From the IMG/VR virus record IMGVR_UViG_3300025466_001309, positions 1 through 64,000 of that record: DNA of 64,000 nucleotides; one strand, 5' to 3'. Positions 55,819 through 64,000 of the stretch are shown in pieces. Positions within the stretch are counted from its first letter, which is position 1; the number at the start of each line of letters is the position of its first letter. The DNA comes from a virus. The notes under the pieces are model-generated. The model was not told where the DNA came from and made no database searches. It was given only the letters and a program-made list of their open reading frames with translations. The translations under genes were made by a program, and so were the position numbers.

Positions 55819-56667
55819 TTAGTATCCTTCTTCATGCCAACATTCATTATAATCTCTATGTTGAATCTCATATGGGTAAGTATCCCATCCTTTCTTAGGC
55901 CATTTAAAATCAATTCCGGTTCGAGGAAAAGATTTAAACAATTTTGGTGTTATTTCTTGACTGATATTATATGCATCATTCCAAAGTGGTGCATAATCAT
56001 ACAAATATTTTTCAGGTTGTACTAACATAAACTTAATTCTTTCATCAAATTCTGAACAATAGTGTGCACCTAGGTATGTTTCAACTCTAGTAAAGTATGG
56101 ATAAAATTTAGCAAGGCTCCATTTATCAATTTTAACTCTATCTGTAATACCGTTATATTCTAAGGGAATATCAAACAATTTAATAAGGTCTGCGGTTTCT
56201 CCCCAAAAGAGATGGTCTCTAGGGTGAAACAAAAAAGATGGAAACATACCTGGTACAAATAATAAATTTTCTCGTTTGTTATTACTATAAAACTCATGCA
56301 TCTTCATCATACTATCATATGAGTACAATTGATCAGCCCTCATTTTTGCCGAATGTTTAGTAGTAACTTTTTTAATACCGCCTAATGAAGATACAATTTG
56401 TAGGTTACGATTATCTGTACCAGGTTGAAATGGATATTTGTTAAAGACAGTTTTAACTCTAGGATTTTCAAATATATTTTTTGAAACGACATTGTCCCCC
56501 CAGCATGATAATATAATGTTATTAACAAAAGGCAGTTTTAAATATGACTCAATAATTGTATCAGTAACATCGTTGTAATTACCCTGAATAACTATATCCA
56601 TGATAACTTCATCTTTTTTAATCAACAATTCGCCTTTATTACCTATTCCGAAATTAAAATTATTCAT
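55819..56667 (-). CDS. WavE-like glycosyltransferase
   Basis: 282 residues. IVIQGNYNDVTDTIIESYLKLPFVNNIILSCWGDN and LQIVSSLGGIKKVTTKHSAKMRADQL match the WavE family of LPS sugar transferases (Rossmann-like start, acidic cleft near residue 55, KHSAKxRxD). Unlike the other glycosyltransferases it lies in a block of small phage genes. Confidence 0.75.
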   Translation of the reverse strand: MNNFNFGIGNKGELLIKKDEVIMDIVIQGNYNDVTDTIIESYLKLPFVNNIILSCWGDNVVSKNIFENPRVKTVFNKYPFQPGTDNRNLQIVSSLGGIKKVTTKHSAKMRADQLYSYDSMMKMHEFYSNNKRENLLFVPGMFPSFLFHPRDHLFWGETADLIKLFDIPLEYNGITDRVKIDKWSLAKFYPYFTRVETYLGAHYCSEFDERIKFMLVQPEKYLYDYAPLWNDAYNISQEITPKLFKSFPRTGIDFKWPKKGWDTYPYEIQHRDYNECWHEEGY

Positions 56668-56669
56668 TT

Positions 56670-57431
56670 TTATACCTCAAATGTAAAGTTAGGATCAAAT
56701 CCATTATCTTCTTCCCAAGGAAGATATCCTCTAGGGTTAGAAAGTATACGAGTATCTCCTATCATGTAATCCACAGGATCGTGCATATGTCCATGTACCC
56801 ATGCTTTGATAGTTGGATTATCTAATATGAGCTCGCTTAACTCACTGGCATAGCCACCGTTTGTAGTAGTTTCATTCTTGTATTTTTCGTTCACACTCAT
56901 AAAACTAGGTGCGTGGTGAGTTATGACTACAACTGGCTTGTCTTTATTAGCCTGCAATACAGTCTTAAAATATTCAAGACTTTGACGATGCAAATCTAAT
57001 ACAGCCTCTGGAGTGAGTTTATGATACAGATTCTTTTCAGGGTAGAAGTTTTGAATTACTCGAAAGTCATTCATGAAATTTTTAATCGTAAACATAGTCA
57101 CTGGATCGCCTCGGTTAAGGTCAGTCCAAAGAGTAGCACCTAAAAATAACACTCCATTGTACTCAACTACTTCATTTTCCAATAAGGTTGTATTACTAGG
57201 AAGCAATGCCCGGATGTCATTATGAGTCTTATGTAACCTATGATGATAATGTTCGTGATTGCCTGCTACATAAAACACACGGTCATATTTGGCAAGTTCA
57301 TTTAAGAATGTAGGATCATTCTTCAATGTTCTATACTCTGCAATATCGCCAGCAAGAATCAACACTTCACCACCAGGCAATGTCTGTGGTGCCATTTCTA
57401 AGTGTAAATCGCTGACTAAATTAATTCTCAT
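56670..57431 (-). CDS. calcineurin-like metallophosphoesterase
   Basis: 253 residues from the ATG at 57431 (MRINLVSDLHLE). Metal motifs SDLHLE, GDIAEY, YVAGNHEHYHHR, THHAPS and HGHMHDP. Similar in length to Ser/Thr-type phosphoesterases and the diadenosine tetraphosphatase-like phage enzymes; substrate open. ATGA overlap with the next gene upstream. Confidence 0.86.
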   Translation of the reverse strand: MRINLVSDLHLEMAPQTLPGGEVLILAGDIAEYRTLKNDPTFLNELAKYDRVFYVAGNHEHYHHRLHKTHNDIRALLPSNTTLLENEVVEYNGVLFLGATLWTDLNRGDPVTMFTIKNFMNDFRVIQNFYPEKNLYHKLTPEAVLDLHRQSLEYFKTVLQANKDKPVVVITHHAPSFMSVNEKYKNETTTNGGYASELSELILDNPTIKAWVHGHMHDPVDYMIGDTRILSNPRGYLPWEEDNGFDPNFTFEV

Positions 57432-57697
57432 TCTGTGCCCCATTTTAATAAAAACCATGAATACTCTGCATCTGTGGCAAAGTATATTCTTGTATACCAC
57501 TGTGTAGAAGCCCAACACCAAGCAGGATTTGGAATATCTAATTTTGTGTATTTTTCTAATTCACAACTTGGGCCCCAAGTTTCCCAGCACCAAATTCTAA
57601 TGTCTTGAAACTTTTGGATTTCGACTCTGGCAAATTCACTGCAATACTTAAAAGCATTGTAACCTGCAAATCTGCGATCTAATTTATGTGACTTCAT
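57428..57697 (-). CDS. FLLKWG-type small phage protein (5), 89 aa
   Basis: MKSHKLDRRFAGYNAFKYCSEFARVEIQ ... SWFLLKWGTE. Same C-terminal motif as proteins 1-3. It heads the operon from a perfect promoter immediately upstream. Confidence 0.65.
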   Translation of the reverse strand: MKSHKLDRRFAGYNAFKYCSEFARVEIQKFQDIRIWCWETWGPSCELEKYTKLDIPNPAWCWASTQWYTRIYFATDAEYSWFLLKWGTE

Positions 57698-57705
57698 ATA
57701 CTTAT

Positions 57706-57734
57706 ATTATACAGTCTGTTGGTAAATTTGTCAA
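57706..57734 (-). promoter_or_regulatory. perfect sigma70 promoter
   Basis: TTGACA (57729-57734), 17-base spacer and TATAAT (57706-57711) on the minus strand, directly before the 89-residue gene; it stands back to back with the plus-strand DUF454 gene at 57766. Confidence 0.88.
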
Positions 57735-57765
57735 GGGGAATTCTTTACCATTAAATAACATTACT

Positions 57766-58185
57766 ATGAATAAAATTAAAAAAGCACTTTGGTTTACAGC
57801 AGGTATTATATTTTTGGGCATTGCTTATTTGGGCACATTTGTCCCTGGATTACCTTGGTCAACTCCGGCACTTTTGGCTACATGGTGTTTCAGCAAGAGT
57901 TCGGAAAAATTCCATAACTATATGCTCAATCATAAGTTATTTGGTCCAGTTATCCGTAACTGGGGTGAAGGTCGAGTGTTTCCGAAATATGCCAAGATAG
58001 CCATGTTCCTAAGCATGGACGGCAGCCTTGTCATCATGTGGTTTACTACACACAATGTCAAGGCTATTATTGGAATGAGCATATTCTTTGCTCTGATTCT
58101 AATTTGGGCTAGTCGCTATCCTGGTAGTAAAGAAGAATCAGATCGCCGTAAAGAAGCTGGTGAAAAACTAGGTTGGTTCAAATAA
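57766..58185 (+). CDS. YbaN/DUF454-like inner-membrane protein
   Basis: 139 residues from the ATG at 57766 (MNKIKKALWF). Three or four hydrophobic segments, with ALWFTAGIIFLGIAYLGTFVPGLPWSTPALLATWCFSKSSEKF as the hallmark of DUF454: Gly/Leu-rich helix, PGLPxTP and ALLAxxCFxKSS. It is plus strand within a minus block. Function unknown in bacteria also. Confidence 0.82.
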   Translation: MNKIKKALWFTAGIIFLGIAYLGTFVPGLPWSTPALLATWCFSKSSEKFHNYMLNHKLFGPVIRNWGEGRVFPKYAKIAMFLSMDGSLVIMWFTTHNVKAIIGMSIFFALILIWASRYPGSKEESDRRKEAGEKLGWFK

Positions 58186-58716
58186 TTACTTAGGCCTAAT
58201 TTTCATTTTACTGTAAATGTTTTGAACACCAACTGCCTGTCGGATAGCATCCTGTAAGGCATCATGCTTCCCACCTTTGGGCATATCTGGATCAAATCCC
58301 AAATCAAACAATGTACGAGTGTCACGCAACTGCCAATAATTCCAAGGAACTGGTCGTCCAAGCTGGCGATAGAGATTTTCAATGATTACTAAATCAAATG
58401 TGGCTCCATGTGACCAGTAAGCATCACATCCCCAGGCAAACTTATGAAATGTATCAATAGCTTCGGTTAATGGAATACGATCATTGGGACTAAAAGCTTC
58501 TTCCATAATCTCTGGATCTTGTTTTGACCACCAATCGATAGTATTTGGATCTACTTCACGACCTAGAGCATCCTGATCGTCGATATTGATACGGAAATAA
58601 ATTTTATCTCCATAACCATTCCCCCAAGGATTAAAATGCACTGCGCCTAAACTCAGTACCACAGCATTAGGAGAGACGGCCATGGTCTCCATGTCTACCA
58701 TTAAATGTTTTGGCAT
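58186..58716 (-). CDS. DEDD-type 3'-5' exonuclease
   Basis: 176 residues from the ATG at 58716 (MPKHLMVDMETMA). D and E in MVDMETM, D in GATFDLVII, D in KHDALQDA: the DEDD quartet with H-x4-D, as in RNase T/DexA-like or DUF5051 exonucleases. It should degrade RNA or DNA from the 3' end. Tail of charged residues. Confidence 0.85.
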   Translation of the reverse strand: MPKHLMVDMETMAVSPNAVVLSLGAVHFNPWGNGYGDKIYFRINIDDQDALGREVDPNTIDWWSKQDPEIMEEAFSPNDRIPLTEAIDTFHKFAWGCDAYWSHGATFDLVIIENLYRQLGRPVPWNYWQLRDTRTLFDLGFDPDMPKGGKHDALQDAIRQAVGVQNIYSKMKIRPK

Positions 58717-58726
58717 TGGATTCTTT

Positions 58727-59242
58727 CTAGTAAAATAATTTATCTGCAATATCGCCAATCACAGTTGGCTTAAAGCGTACTGGATTCAATGCACCTTTGT
58801 CTAATCTTTTTTGTTCAATTTTGTTACCAACTGGTGCTCGATTATATTGATTGATATGTCTTAGAATTAACTCTTGTTCTACATCTCTAGTTTCCTTGTG
58901 TGGATCGTATATATTTTGACAAGGTGCATTTCTCATATCCCATACTCTTACTGCAATGTCGTCTTTAGTTAGACGTGGACGTTGCCGGGATATGTCTAAA
59001 AAATCCCTACCTGCTGAAGTACTACTAGGCAAAGTAGGCCAACCTGGCACTTGCCAAATTTGTCTATATATACGTTCACCGTCTGCTTCATCAGCAGATT
59101 CTCCGTATTTCAAAGTTTCATGTAAAGTAAAAATTTCATATGCAATTCTATCATAGCCTTTTAAGCGATGTTTAATGTCAATTGCTTCATACAAATCTTT
59201 ACCTAAGATTGTAACAACTGGGAAGTCTTCTGGTTTTACCAT
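58727..59242 (-). CDS. hypothetical protein, 171 aa
   Basis: From the ATG at 59242, preceded by AAAGAATAT. Soluble, mixed alpha/beta, Arg/Asp-rich in the centre (ISRQRPRLTKDDIAVRVWDMRN). No recognised domain. It may share the weak promoter-like TTGACA at 59289-59294. Confidence 0.55.
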   Translation of the reverse strand: MVKPEDFPVVTILGKDLYEAIDIKHRLKGYDRIAYEIFTLHETLKYGESADEADGERIYRQIWQVPGWPTLPSSTSAGRDFLDISRQRPRLTKDDIAVRVWDMRNAPCQNIYDPHKETRDVEQELILRHINQYNRAPVGNKIEQKRLDKGALNPVRFKPTVIGDIADKLFY

Positions 59243-59295
59243 AATATTCTTTCTGTTAAAATTATATTTTATATTCTTTCTCAAAGTCTGTCAAT

Positions 59296-59913
59296 TTATT
59301 TTAAGACAGACCAAATCTTTTGTTTATAAAATAACGACTCTGCTTTTCCTATGCGCTCTTTGTAAGAGTTTGAAGTTAATACTCTAATCATTTCAAAACG
59401 TTCTTCGGGCATCATATCTCTCAACAAGATATTGTAACGCAATGGAATAATCATTAAGTTATTAATGTTATCAATGGGTCCGCCCATTGCACTAGGCACA
59501 ATATGTTGCACACTAGGTTTATACCATTGTTTCTTTGCAACTTTCATTGCATCCTTTTCAAAGATATTAATAACAAAGTCGTTAAACCCTTGACGATAAT
59601 CTAATGGACGATTGAAGTAAGGACAAATCCAAGGACAGATACTGTACAACTCTTTCCAATCTAAGTTTCCGTAACTGCTAGATCTGTTATATGCCCAGGG
59701 CATACGTACATCTTTAAAGGTAGGCAATTTTGAATCAGCTAGACTTTCAAAGATTTCAATAGTACCATATGCACTCTGCTCTTCTCGACTCCAGCTTTTC
59801 TTTTTAGACTTCTTTAGATTTGTAGAATGAAGACGGTCAAATACCGCCTTCGATTCTTCGTCTAAGAGATTATAAAGAGACTGTGTCTCTTGATCAAATT
59901 TAGACAGATTCAT
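59296..59913 (-). CDS. HNH-like protein, 205 aa
   Basis: 205 residues with PSVQHIVPSAMGGPIDNINNLMIIPLRYNIL, close to the HNH nuclease core (QHIVP..GG..NNL...N) but with one His only in the first position. N-terminus is helical and basic. It may be a degenerate homing endonuclease or a regulatory protein. Overlaps the 501-residue gene by 14 bases. Confidence 0.65.
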   Translation of the reverse strand: MNLSKFDQETQSLYNLLDEESKAVFDRLHSTNLKKSKKKSWSREEQSAYGTIEIFESLADSKLPTFKDVRMPWAYNRSSSYGNLDWKELYSICPWICPYFNRPLDYRQGFNDFVINIFEKDAMKVAKKQWYKPSVQHIVPSAMGGPIDNINNLMIIPLRYNILLRDMMPEERFEMIRVLTSNSYKERIGKAESLFYKQKIWSVLK

Positions 59914-61405
59914 CTTCTTCTACATCCTCAAAGCCTTCGATGTCATCATCTTTAGGATCTGTTAAGAAAGTAGTATAGCTAAACAAATCGCCGTTACTAT
60001 CTCGAATTTCAGTACCTGCATTGGTCCAGTAGGCTAACGGCACTGCAAATATTGATTTGTCTGTTGATTTGATCAAATCACTTTCTTGGATCATGCTGTA
60101 CAAAGCAGTAGTTAAGAAGTACTCGACAAAGTTGTTACTAGAGATGTAACCTGCAAACGGCTCATTGTAGTCAACTTTGCTACGGACTTTGCCAAACTCT
60201 TTGTAGAAGGCTTCTGCCTGCTTGTGTCCGTCAGCATACTTGCTGATATGATAGCGTTCGTTCAATACTGTAGTAATAACCTTACGCATCTTGCTACGCT
60301 TGTTAGCAGTCAGTGTACCACTTGCTTCTGCTTTTGCGGTCTGTTTGAACAGTTCACAAATAGCCCAGGCTGGCTCATGCGGCATATATCCATCGTAGAA
60401 GGCATCACGCAAAATCGTATATGCATCTGATAAGTATGTGTTAATAACAAGTCCGTCCTCTTTTGTAGAGTATCGACCGTCTTCGAAAAACGCATAGAAC
60501 TTGTCAATACGGAAGGCATCACCTTTCTTAAGCAGAGTTTTCTTGCCGCCTTTCTTCTTTGCACTAGGCACAAACCGCACATCGTGATTATGATTGAGCT
60601 CACTCAAATCATAAGCATGTTGGTCTTCAATGCGTCCGCCAACTTCTTGTTTAATTTCATCTCCTGCTTCTTTGTACATTTTAGCACGGCCAGATTTGAT
60701 ACGAAACTCGTCGTAGATTTCAGTTGGCTTAGGAATAATATTCAGTAACTCAAAGATATCAAAGTTACGACCTCGATTGTTAGTAGCAATAGCACGACCC
60801 CAACAGTATGGAGCACCTGTTAGTGCAATAAGGATAGCACCGTGACGTCCTTCGTTAACATCAATGTGTTTCCCATCTACAGTAATCCTAGCAGTGATAC
60901 CCATAGCCATCTGGCCGTCATACTTCATTAGGATTTTTGCAATGTGTGGAATGTCTGTCCAACGCTGTGCGTCATAGTCAATACGCATCAAGTTCCAAGG
61001 CATGGCAAGTACACCTAGAACACCGAAGAAGCCTTGTGGAGGACGAACTCCATATTCATTACCCTGTGCATCTTTAAAGATCCAGCAACGAGATTTAATA
61101 AATTCTGCAAGCACTTTGGCAACTTCATCACCAAAGTCTTTCACGCCTTCGCCGGGCATGACAGCGTCTGGATAACGACTAAACTTTTTAAGTTTATCAA
61201 TTACCTGTGCGGATTCAGCTTTTGTAAGCTGCCACATCTCACGTGGAGGTTTAGTAAGATTCAATCCAAACGCAGTATCAATATCATCCTGACAGTCGGG
61301 GTAGATACTATTATAGTCTGATGTATATGCACCCTTTTTAGGGTCAACAAATGCTTCGGGTAGAACGAGACGGCCCTGTATAGGGTCATAGAAGTTTTGC
61401 AACAT
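59900..61405 (-). CDS. ParB/Srx-like phage protein, 501 aa
   Basis: 501 residues. A middle segment ITVDGKHIDVNEGRHGAILIALTGAP (about 175-200) resembles the (D/E)GxHR..A core of ParB-like nuclease domains, though with EGRH. Surroundings are alpha-helical; the C-terminus is very acidic (DDDIEGFEDVEEDE). Own promoter and AAAGG ribosome site. Function uncertain; could be DNA partition or nuclease. Confidence 0.55.
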   Translation of the reverse strand: MLQNFYDPIQGRLVLPEAFVDPKKGAYTSDYNSIYPDCQDDIDTAFGLNLTKPPREMWQLTKAESAQVIDKLKKFSRYPDAVMPGEGVKDFGDEVAKVLAEFIKSRCWIFKDAQGNEYGVRPPQGFFGVLGVLAMPWNLMRIDYDAQRWTDIPHIAKILMKYDGQMAMGITARITVDGKHIDVNEGRHGAILIALTGAPYCWGRAIATNNRGRNFDIFELLNIIPKPTEIYDEFRIKSGRAKMYKEAGDEIKQEVGGRIEDQHAYDLSELNHNHDVRFVPSAKKKGGKKTLLKKGDAFRIDKFYAFFEDGRYSTKEDGLVINTYLSDAYTILRDAFYDGYMPHEPAWAICELFKQTAKAEASGTLTANKRSKMRKVITTVLNERYHISKYADGHKQAEAFYKEFGKVRSKVDYNEPFAGYISSNNFVEYFLTTALYSMIQESDLIKSTDKSIFAVPLAYWTNAGTEIRDSNGDLFSYTTFLTDPKDDDIEGFEDVEEDESV

Positions 61406-61459
61406 AAAATACCTTTCTTTAGTTAAAAGTTGCGTGCCTAAACATTTAGCACAGTAATT

Positions 61460-61488
61460 ATTATAGCGAAACTTCTATATCAAGTCAA
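61460..61488 (-). promoter_or_regulatory. sigma70-type promoter for the ParB-like gene
   Basis: TTGACT (61483-61488), 17-base spacer and TATAAT (61460-61465) on the minus strand, 55 bases upstream of the ATG. Confidence 0.8.
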
Positions 61489-61496
61489 TGACTAAT

Positions 61497-62543
61497 TTAA
61501 CCAAAATCAAATAATCGTTCAAATTCGTTATCAGCTTGTTCCATGGCTCCGTAGTCTGTTGCCAAATGTACTTCACGTGGTACGAACAGTCTATCCATAT
61601 ATTTTGGAATTTGTTTATGCGTCATACCCAAGTCTTTTCCAAAGAACAAACCAAACTGTGCATTGTTTAATGGTTTCCTAACGGCACATACACATACATA
61701 ATCTCTTTGGGCAAAGAAATCATACAAGTCTTGCGGTTTGTACCCGTATTGTCCGCATTGTTTTGGAACAATCTCAACCTGTACACTTGGACGATATTTG
61801 TCAATAGTATTTAGAGCACCTTCAATAACAAATAACTCACTACCTTCGACATCAATTTTGATAGCATCAACATCTTCAAAATTGTAACTGTCAATGGTTC
61901 TGGCAGGAACATCTACTACATACTGTGATTTTTTTACCTGGGTAGCGTTATAGACAGCAAAGTTGTGACCACCATGTTCTGGATGATCCTGTATACCAAT
62001 AGTTCCTATATTTCGATTAGTCAACGCAACTTTATGCACATTAATATTAGCCACAATATTCATAGGTTGAGGAATTCCTTTCCAAGTAAACCAACCAACA
62101 TCTACAGAGGAATCTCTATGAAGTTTACCCCCATGAACATCACCTTCCCAGTATATACCTTTTAAAGTAGACTGTTGAGCAATAGCAATATTAGCTTCCA
62201 ACATGGTTAGTGTTGTAGGTGTAGGTTCAAATGATTCTACGTTTTGTGCCCATTCGGCATACGCTATGGTATTATTTCCTACATTTGATCCAACATCAAT
62301 AATTCGTCTTGCATTTGGATATATAGTTCTAATCAATCTACTATTGTTTCCTTGATAGTATACATTGACTCCACTAAATCTTGGGCCTTGTAGATTGTCA
62401 ATGGCCAGTAGCCAATAGCATCTACCAAACTTATTCATTACTAATCGGAATTTAGGATTGTTGTATAATCCACTAGGTTCAGGGAACCCAAATTGATTTT
62501 CAAATTCTTGAGGGGTGAGGGTAACTGTAATTAACTGCGGCAT
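61497..62543 (-). CDS. FkbM-family methyltransferase, 348 aa
   Basis: SAM-binding loop RRIIDVGSNVGNNTIAYA (about 81-98), ESFEPTPTTL, and IDSYNFEDVDAIKIDVEGSELFVIEGA, diagnostic of FkbM. The N-terminal 60 residues and C-terminal 60 are additional. It should O-methylate a sugar or phage component. It is separate from the glycan island, between bS21 and the ParB-like gene. Confidence 0.85.
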   Translation of the reverse strand: MPQLITVTLTPQEFENQFGFPEPSGLYNNPKFRLVMNKFGRCYWLLAIDNLQGPRFSGVNVYYQGNNSRLIRTIYPNARRIIDVGSNVGNNTIAYAEWAQNVESFEPTPTTLTMLEANIAIAQQSTLKGIYWEGDVHGGKLHRDSSVDVGWFTWKGIPQPMNIVANINVHKVALTNRNIGTIGIQDHPEHGGHNFAVYNATQVKKSQYVVDVPARTIDSYNFEDVDAIKIDVEGSELFVIEGALNTIDKYRPSVQVEIVPKQCGQYGYKPQDLYDFFAQRDYVCVCAVRKPLNNAQFGLFFGKDLGMTHKQIPKYMDRLFVPREVHLATDYGAMEQADNEFERLFDFG

Positions 62544-62626
62544 AATACTTCTCCTTATTATTAATATTTGCAGAGCGTCATGTTAGTTCAAACCTAACCA
62601 TTGTTCGCAAAAGTATTTATAGTATG

Positions 62627-62655
62627 ATTATACAGGAGGTATAGATCTAGAGCAA
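62627..62655 (-). promoter_or_regulatory. possible sigma70-type promoter for the FkbM gene
   Basis: TTGCTC (62650-62655), 17-base spacer and TATAAT (62627-62632) on the minus strand; -35 box is weaker than the others and lies just after the bS21 stop codon. Confidence 0.55.
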
Positions 62656-62656
62656 G

Positions 62657-62890
62657 TTAAAACAGTTTTTTAGGTAAACTTTGATCGCGCAATTTCTTCA
62701 ACCAACGAGCCCTTGCGGCTCCTTTTTTACGCTTACGTTCAGTAGTGGGTTTTTCAAAAAACATATTGTCTTTGACTGTCTCTAAAAGTCCAGCATCATC
62801 GACTCGCTGTTTAAACTTACGCATAGCCGTATTGAGCGGCATGTCTCCAACAATTATTTTTACTCCACGACCACGATTATTTCTGCTCAT
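62657..62890 (-). CDS. rpsU: ribosomal protein bS21
   Basis: 77 residues from the ATG at 62890. The [50 protein letters not shown] segment is the bS21 pattern (R, K-rich helix-turn-helix of the small ribosomal subunit). Phage copies have been reported in marine phages, from memory. It could replace host S21 to bias translation initiation to phage mRNAs. Overlaps clpX by 14 bases. Confidence 0.92.
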   Translation of the reverse strand: MSRNNRGRGVKIIVGDMPLNTAMRKFKQRVDDAGLLETVKDNMFFEKPTTERKRKKGAARARWLKKLRDQSLPKKLF

Positions 62891-64000
62891 TCTTTGCTTT
62901 TTTATCAAAAATTAGTATAGCTGGTTTTCCATCTACTGTGTCTTTATTTACAACAATTTTAGATAAACCCCTATCTACAAGATTAATAGCATCAAATTGA
63001 TAGGGTAATAGAGTCTTTTCTATAATATTTTTAAGTCCACGAGCATTGGTTTTAAGTTCTTTAGCTTTTTCAGCAATATGTGTTAACGCATCGTCGTCAA
63101 ATTCTAATTCAATTCTATCTAATTCAAAAATATATTGATATTGTTTGATTATACTATTTTTTGGTTCTAATAGTACACGAACTAGGTTTTCCACACTTAG
63201 TTCATCAACGTTGGTAATTAATCCAAATCTTCCAATAAACTCTGGAATAAATCCAAATTGTATAATATCTTTAGGTATTACATGCTGATAAAACTCAGTA
63301 GTTTCTTTTTTATCTATTAATTTAGCACTGAATCCAATACTATTGCTGATTGTTCGTTTTTGGACAATCTTGTCTAATCCTACAAATGCACCACCACAGA
63401 TAAAAAGTATTCCACTGGTATCAATTTCCTGCATTTCACTTCCAGGATGTTTGCGTTTACCTGTATACGGAACTCTCATAACACTACCTTCAATCATTTT
63501 AAGTAGAGCCTGTTGTACACCTTCTCCGCTGACATCTCGACTAATACTGGCACTTTCACCTTTACGTGCTATTTTGTCTATTTCGTCAATATAAACGATT
63601 CCCTTAGATGCTTTTTCTATATCCCCTTCAGACTCATTGATCAATCGTAGTAGAATACTTTCTACATCATCTCCAACATATCCAGCTTCTGTGATACTGG
63701 TTGCATCACAAATAACAAATGGAAGATCTAAATATTCTGCTATTTTACGGGCTATCATGGTCTTGCCCGAACCTGTAGGTCCCAATAATAGTACATTGGT
63801 TTTTTCAAGTTTGATATCTTTGTTGGGATTATAGATACGTTTAAAGTGTTGACTAACTGCTACACTTAGTACTATTTTTGCATCTTCCTGACCAATTACA
63901 TATTCATCTAGATAATCTTTGATGACCGCAGGATTAAGAGTTTGTCTATCAGTGGGGAAATTTTTAACTTTCTCATCTACTAATATTCCCACACATAAAT
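62877..64000 (-). CDS. clpX: ClpX ATPase (5' end beyond the window)
   Basis: At least 371 residues of an AAA+ unfoldase: Walker A GPTGSGKT, pore loop GYVG, Walker [13 protein letters not shown] loop (SIGFSAK) for ClpP docking, sensor-1 and FIPEFIGR, then the C-terminal lid. The reading frame is still open at the right edge (LC before the GTG at 63992 resembles the tail of the ClpX zinc domain), so the true start lies outside. It should feed substrates to phage or host ClpP. Confidence 0.95.
   Translation of the reverse strand, partial: LCVGILVDEKVKNFPTDRQTLNPAVIKDYLDEYVIGQEDAKIVLSVAVSQHFKRIYNPNKDIKLEKTNVLLLGPTGSGKTMIARKIAEYLDLPFVICDATSITEAGYVGDDVESILLRLINESEGDIEKASKGIVYIDEIDKIARKGESASISRDVSGEGVQQALLKMIEGSVMRVPYTGKRKHPGSEMQEIDTSGILFICGGAFVGLDKIVQKRTISNSIGFSAKLIDKKETTEFYQHVIPKDIIQFGFIPEFIGRFGLITNVDELSVENLVRVLLEPKNSIIKQYQYIFELDRIELEFDDDALTHIAEKAKELKTNARGLKNIIEKTLLPYQFDAINLVDRGLSKIVVNKDTVDGKPAILIFDKKAKNEQK

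Noticed and set aside
59269-59294. Promoter with TTGACA at 59289-59294 and TATAAA at 59269-59274
   Set aside because: Spacer is only 14 bases, outside the sigma70 range; mentioned in the gene entry but not listed as a promoter.

Overview
The window looks like part of a large tailed-phage (myovirus-type) genome from a marine or freshwater phage of a Gram-negative bacterium, probably an alphaproteobacterium. The evidence is low GC, dozens of overlapping small genes of unknown function, a run of about two dozen tRNA genes, free-standing homing endonucleases, and host-like genes scattered among phage genes: ClpP, ClpS, ClpX, ribosomal protein bS21, an RNA polymerase omega-like protein, Hsp20, GTP cyclohydrolase, QueD, dCMP deaminase, heme oxygenase and a bilin reductase. 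No virion or replication genes were recognised apart from two possible fibre or decoration proteins, so this is mostly accessory and host-takeover territory. The host assignment is inference; no sequence search could be run.

Layout. 0.2-14 kb is a dense minus-strand block of small phage genes with QueD, ClpP, a tandem array of MNERI...HFGVEE paralogs (6.6-8.7 kb), a class I glutamine amidotransferase and a MazG-like protein. 14-21 kb holds a GT-A glycosyltransferase, FolE, a short UDP-sugar dehydrogenase, an SprT-like metallopeptidase, a GT4 glycosyltransferase, a metallophosphoesterase, a P-loop kinase and further glycosyltransferases. 21-29 kb alternates tRNA genes with an exostosin-like transferase, UDP-galactopyranose mutase, parvulin, dCMP deaminase and the omega-like gene, and ends in a tRNA cluster. 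Together the tRNAs cover 19 amino acids (all but alanine) and include an initiator-type tRNA. 30-46 kb is a glycan island: FkbM and other methyltransferases, two GT17 enzymes, five paralogs of one transferase-like family, an SGNH protein, and a tightly overlapping nucleotidyltransferase, cupin and RuBisCO-like protein set. 46-50 kb carries a GT4/LpxH-like pair, a RimK-like ATP-grasp ligase and a DUF4214-like secreted or structural protein. 50-64 kb carries a nuclease candidate, the translationally coupled clpS, heme oxygenase and bilin reductase genes, Hsp20, a secreted PBP7-like endopeptidase, small FLLRWG-type proteins, a DEDD exonuclease, an HNH-like protein, a ParB-like protein, bS21 and ClpX (cut by the window edge).

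How the parts fit. The tRNA set, bS21 and initiator tRNA would support translation of phage messages. The omega-like protein and the uniform TTGAC-n17-TATAAT promoters imply use of host sigma70-type RNA polymerase. ClpX, ClpP and ClpS form a nearly complete regulated protease kit. The glycan island could build or remodel a surface polysaccharide or glycosylate virions or DNA. Heme oxygenase plus bilin reductase would convert host heme to a bilin pigment. Fifteen sigma70-like promoters, several hairpin terminators and two structured non-coding regions are recorded.

Most interesting: the RuBisCO-like protein in a glycan operon; clpS coupled to heme oxygenase and bilin reductase; the omega-like gene; a promoter-linked structured RNA at 26.01-26.17 kb; an A54/U58 swap in the T-loops of three tRNAs; the recombinogenic MNERI array; and gene debris (a 14-codon fragment and a HAD-like fragment) that exposes a duplication in the glycan island.
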